The notes under the pieces: generated by a model | Told to the model about the DNA's origin: nothing | The model's input: only the letters and a program-made list of their open reading frames with translations | Databases searched by the model: none | Part shown: positions 6,909-9,325 of the stretch, piece by piece | Position numbering within the stretch: position 1 is the first letter of the stretch | Layout of the letters: every line of letters begins with the position of its first letter | NCBI GenBank assembly: GCA_002294405.1 | Contig: DBFP01000006.1 | Span: 1-9,325 of the forward strand | Length of the DNA stretch: 9,325 bases | From: Anaerolineales bacterium UBA877 | Lineage (GTDB): Bacteria > Chloroflexota > Anaerolineae > Anaerolineales > Villigracilaceae | Reading direction: 5' to 3' | Made by a program: the position numbers and the translations under genes

Positions 6909-7118
6909 ATGGTAAGGAATCATCATGTTTTTATGGTGTCTGTAATTAATCATTCGATAAAACCAGGGTGGTTCAGGAAAAGAGGCAATTGGAGCGGGAG
7001 GAATGGATGGGTATGGGTGAAATTATGGGGCTTCTTGAAACAGTTGATAAGAGAATTAACAAGAAATTCGGAAGAATACCTTGATTTGGCAGTCATCATC
7101 GAAAGATTGGAAAAATAA
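6909..7118 (+). CDS. Doubtful small ORF (69 aa), possibly a frameshifted remnant
   Basis: This is the only plus-strand frame with some independent support: TTGGAG lies six bases before the ATG at 6909-6911, and it ends at TAA 7116-7118. The product is not recognised. Its middle (WFRKRGNW..RNGWVWVKLWG) is Trp/Arg-rich and looks non-biological, while its end (RNSEEYLDLAVIIERLEK) looks like an ordinary helix. In another frame, 6968-7084 reads as a plausible charged helical peptide (VVQEKRQLEREEW, then IMGLLETVDKRINKKF) that stops just where the first frame becomes sensible. An old gene broken by one indel near 7065-7075 would explain this; chance is also possible. Confidence that a functional protein is made is low. 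Confidence 0.25.
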   Translation: MVRNHHVFMVSVINHSIKPGWFRKRGNWSGRNGWVWVKLWGFLKQLIRELTRNSEEYLDLAVIIERLEK

Positions 7119-7146
7119 AATTCTGTTTATAAATCCCTTCGTCTGG

Positions 7147-7179
7147 AAAAAAAAGAGCCCCGCATGGTTATCGGGGCTC
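7147..7179 (-). terminator. Rho-independent terminator of the two-component operon
   Basis: GAGCCCCG (7155-7162) pairs perfectly with CGGGGCTC (7172-7179) around a 9-base loop. Read on the minus strand the stem is followed at once by eight T residues (7147-7154). It lies about 28 bases beyond the response-regulator stop codon, so it ends that transcript and separates it from the mraZ-like/muramidase unit. On the plus strand there is no T-run after the stem, so it is unidirectional. Confidence 0.93.
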
Positions 7180-7206
7180 GCTTGATGGATTGATACATCC
7201 TTAAGG

Positions 7207-7848
7207 CTACTCGGTTATTCCTTTTCTCACGGCATAGAGCGCTGCCTGGGTGCGGTTGGCAAGATGCAGTTTATCCAGAATGTTGCTTACATATTTTGCC
7301 ACTGTCGACTCTTGAACAAACAACTTTTGACCAATCTCCTGGTTGCTTAGACCGCTTGAGATCAGGCGCAATGTTTCGAGTTCGCGCGGGGTCAAGGGCT
7401 CGGTCGTATACATCAGTTCTGTTGGATTGTTTAATTCACGGATAACCCGCATTGCGATGGATGGGTAAAGGGTTGATAAACCCTGAGCAACATCACGAAT
7501 CCCCTGTAATAACTGGGTATGGGTTGCATCCTTTAGCATGTACCCCTGGGCGCCGAACTTGATTGCCTGGTAAACCCTGTCGTTGTCAGCGAAACTTGTA
7601 AGAACCAGAATATGCACATCCGGTTTTTTCTCTTTCAGTATCGGTATGGTGGTAAGTCCATCCTGTCGCGGCATGACCAGGTCGAGCAATATTACATCTG
7701 GTTTCGCCGAGAGAAGCATTTCCACGGCTTCAATCCCATCTTTGGCCTGTCCTACAACTTCAATATCAGACTGGAGGGATAAAATGGCTGCCAAGCCTTC
7801 CCTGACCACAGCTTGATCTTCTACAATAAGCACGCGTATTTTTTTCAT
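7207..7848 (-). CDS. NarL/FixJ-family response regulator
   Basis: A 213-residue transcription factor. The receiver domain (~4-120) has the acidic pair Glu10/Asp11, phospho-acceptor Asp56 in VILLDLVMP, Thr84 in VLTS and Lys106 in YMLKD, so all phosphorylation-site residues are intact. A LuxR-type helix-turn-helix domain covers ~148-210 (LTPRELETLRLISSGLSNQEI, then STVAKYVSNILDKL and NRTQAALYA). The recognition helix has AKY where KTH is common in this family, which may shift DNA specificity. AAAGGA lies six bases before the ATG. It sits 23 nt downstream of the histidine kinase gene and is surely its partner, receiving the phosphate from it. A terminator follows. Its regulon cannot be read here; the adjacent muramidase/STAND operon is one candidate target but nothing shows it directly. 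Confidence 0.96.
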   Translation of the reverse strand: MKKIRVLIVEDQAVVREGLAAILSLQSDIEVVGQAKDGIEAVEMLLSAKPDVILLDLVMPRQDGLTTIPILKEKKPDVHILVLTSFADNDRVYQAIKFGAQGYMLKDATHTQLLQGIRDVAQGLSTLYPSIAMRVIRELNNPTELMYTTEPLTPRELETLRLISSGLSNQEIGQKLFVQESTVAKYVSNILDKLHLANRTQAALYAVRKGITE

Positions 7849-7860
7849 AAAGGATCCTTT
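7849..7860. promoter_or_regulatory. RBS of the response regulator embedded in a 12-bp palindrome
   Basis: AAAGGATCCTTT is a perfect 12-bp palindrome that ends directly at the ATG of the response-regulator gene. Its left half is the Shine-Dalgarno. It also contains a GGATCC site. It may be chance, but self-pairing between transcripts or with nearby sequence could hide the ribosome site. Confidence 0.45.
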
Positions 7861-7871
7861 CTGAAATATGT

Positions 7872-9325
7872 TTAAATCGGAACTACCAAGGAAATCTTTG
7901 TTCCCTGCTCAGGCGATGAATCGATTTTCAGTCTGCCTTTTATTCTTTTAGCCCGCTCTTTAATATTTCCCAAGCCTTTACCGCCAAGCTTGACATGTTC
8001 AGAATCAAATCCAACCCCATTATCAACGATCTCGAGAAATATGGAGTCTTTCCTTTGTTTCAATTTCACCACGACCGATTTGGCATTTGCGTGTTTGAGA
8101 ATATTATTCAACGCCTCTTCAACAATGTAGTAGATTTCAGTCTCCTTCTCCACTGATAATAATATCTCATTATCCGAAAGCATACGCGCCTGGATACCCG
8201 ATCGACCCTCAACTGAGGCAAGGCGTTGTTGAATTGTCGCCACCAAGCCATCTCTCTCGATATCCACTGGCTCAAGCTCAAAAAGAAATAGGCGCATTTC
8301 TCTCAGAGCCTGGCGCGCATTGTCACTTATCTTGTCCACCATTCTATTTTCGTCGACGGGTGTCCCCGATTCCAAACCTAACTTGACGGCTTCTGTCAAT
8401 GTAACCAGTCCATATAACTTCTGGGTGATGGAATCATGCAGGTCTTGTGCAAGGCGGTGGCGTTCAGCGAGGGCAATATCAGATTTTCTTTTACGATCAG
8501 AGTATATGAAGGATGCCAGCTCCTCAGTGACAACACTCAAACGGACAATTTCATCCGGGCTGAAACCATTTTCGCCAGCCCGTGCTTGCAGGAGCATCCC
8601 CATCAGTTGATCGTTATATAGGAGGGGAATAACAGCAACAACATAATTCCCAAAAAGTTGAGCGGTTTTTGAAAATTGCGTGTTATCCATATCTCCTGAA
8701 ATAACAAGAGGTTCTTTGGTCCCAAAGATCCACTTTGACGACACCAATGCCTCCTGTAGGCTGGAGATATTGGTTTTTTCCTCCATGATGGACCCATGTT
8801 TCGCCATTAAAGAAAATTTAAATTTCTTGGAATTTGGAAGAGGGTCAATTAAACAAATGGCTCCGCCTTCCGCATGGAAGGAATAAGTGATTTGAAAGAG
8901 CACGTCTCTAAAAAAATCATTGGATGACTGGGAAGTCGTGGCTGTTTTAAAAAAGGACCTCAGCAGGTTGAACATTTCTTCCCTTGCGAGCTGACGCAAT
9001 TCATCCGGATCTTTTCTTTGTGTTATGTCTCTTAGGAAAATTATCTTCCCCCTTTCATCGTCCAATTTAATGATGCGCACACTAAGGTGATGCCACTGTT
9101 GATTTAAATTTATGCTCCCTCGGAATTCAGTTTCCCGGGCATCGGTGGAATTTGAGAAACTACTCCAATTGGTTAATATTGTTTCAACGGAATTTCCATA
9201 AACCCTTTGACTTGGAATACCGAATAAATTTTCTGCAGCAGGATTTAAGGTTAAAATCATGTCTTTATTATTAATAATTATGATCCCATCGTCGATACTG
9301 TCAAATAATTCCTCCCGGGATATCA
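7872..9325 (-). CDS. PAS-GAF sensor histidine kinase, NarL/DesK type (5' end beyond window)
   Basis: The frame stays open to the right edge, so the first visible residues (ISREELFDSIDDGIIII) are inside the protein; the ATG at 9258-9260 is internal to a PAS domain and is not the start. Visible order, numbered from the window edge: PAS (~1-100, ending FLRDITQRK), a GAF-like domain (~135-270), HisKA_3 dimerisation/phosphotransfer helix with RLAQDLHDS and His296, and a HATPase_c domain with N-box EEALNNILKHA (~402-412), G1 box DNGVGFD (~434-440) and G2 GGKGLGNIKERA (~447-458). It ends at TAA 7872-7874. No membrane segment is visible, so the visible part is cytoplasmic and senses through PAS/GAF; the missing N-terminus could add more. 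It autophosphorylates on His and passes the phosphate to the response regulator encoded 23 nt downstream. The signal is unknown. Confidence 0.95.
   Translation of the reverse strand, partial: ISREELFDSIDDGIIIINNKDMILTLNPAAENLFGIPSQRVYGNSVETILTNWSSFSNSTDARETEFRGSINLNQQWHHLSVRIIKLDDERGKIIFLRDITQRKDPDELRQLAREEMFNLLRSFFKTATTSQSSNDFFRDVLFQITYSFHAEGGAICLIDPLPNSKKFKFSLMAKHGSIMEEKTNISSLQEALVSSKWIFGTKEPLVISGDMDNTQFSKTAQLFGNYVVAVIPLLYNDQLMGMLLQARAGENGFSPDEIVRLSVVTEELASFIYSDRKRKSDIALAERHRLAQDLHDSITQKLYGLVTLTEAVKLGLESGTPVDENRMVDKISDNARQALREMRLFLFELEPVDIERDGLVATIQQRLASVEGRSGIQARMLSDNEILLSVEKETEIYYIVEEALNNILKHANAKSVVVKLKQRKDSIFLEIVDNGVGFDSEHVKLGGKGLGNIKERAKRIKGRLKIDSSPEQGTKISLVVPI

Noticed and set aside
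9258..9260. ATG as true start of the histidine kinase
   Set aside because: The frame continues upstream to the window edge and encodes the first strands of the same PAS domain (SIDDGIIIINNKD), so the gene is truncated by the window.
1..9325. CRISPR array, tRNA, rRNA, insertion sequence or phage integration site
   Set aside because: No regularly spaced repeats, cloverleaf-like segment, transposase or integrase, or terminal repeats were seen on either strand.

Overview
The window is about 45% GC (estimated by eye) and its convincing genes are all on the minus strand. Long TPR proteins with the 'WNRLGDAYRR..DY..A..AYQK' type repeat, a 'GHRGCGKST' ATPase next to them, and a NarL-type two-component pair with PAS/GAF sensing are features I associate with Chloroflexota, probably an Anaerolineae-like lineage. 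That placement is inferred from protein style; there is no rRNA or other phylogenetic marker here.

In transcription order (right to left), the first unit is a two-component system. It has a 5'-truncated PAS-GAF-HisKA_3-HATPase histidine kinase (7872..9325, running off the right edge) and, 23 nt downstream, a NarL/FixJ response regulator (7207..7848). A strong rho-independent terminator (7147..7179) closes the unit. The roughly 440 bases that follow hold one doubtful short plus-strand reading frame, possibly a frameshifted remnant, and a perfect 9-bp inverted repeat upstream of the next gene.

The second unit appears to be an operon of five minus-strand genes: a MraZ-family protein (6270..6707), a GH25 muramidase with coiled coil, Pro-rich linker and two SH3b domains but no signal peptide (4692..6212), a STAND-like P-loop ATPase (3349..4611), an 882-residue TPR protein overlapping it by 11 bp (711..3359), and a second TPR protein starting 13 nt later and running off the left edge (2..697).

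The most interesting part is this second unit. The MraZ protein lies outside a division/cell-wall cluster (no rsmH/ftsI beside it) and has Gln at both positions where MraZ proteins carry the DNA-contacting Arg of the 'KGR' motif. The ATPase and the large TPR protein look like a STAND-type switch split into two translationally linked subunits, the second with what appears to be a degenerate P-loop domain before its TPRs. A peptidoglycan hydrolase lies just upstream of that pair. A lysis or conflict module (regulator, muramidase effector, NTPase switch, TPR sensor) is a reasonable hypothesis but is not proven by the sequence. Ordinary cell-wall remodelling is the main alternative.
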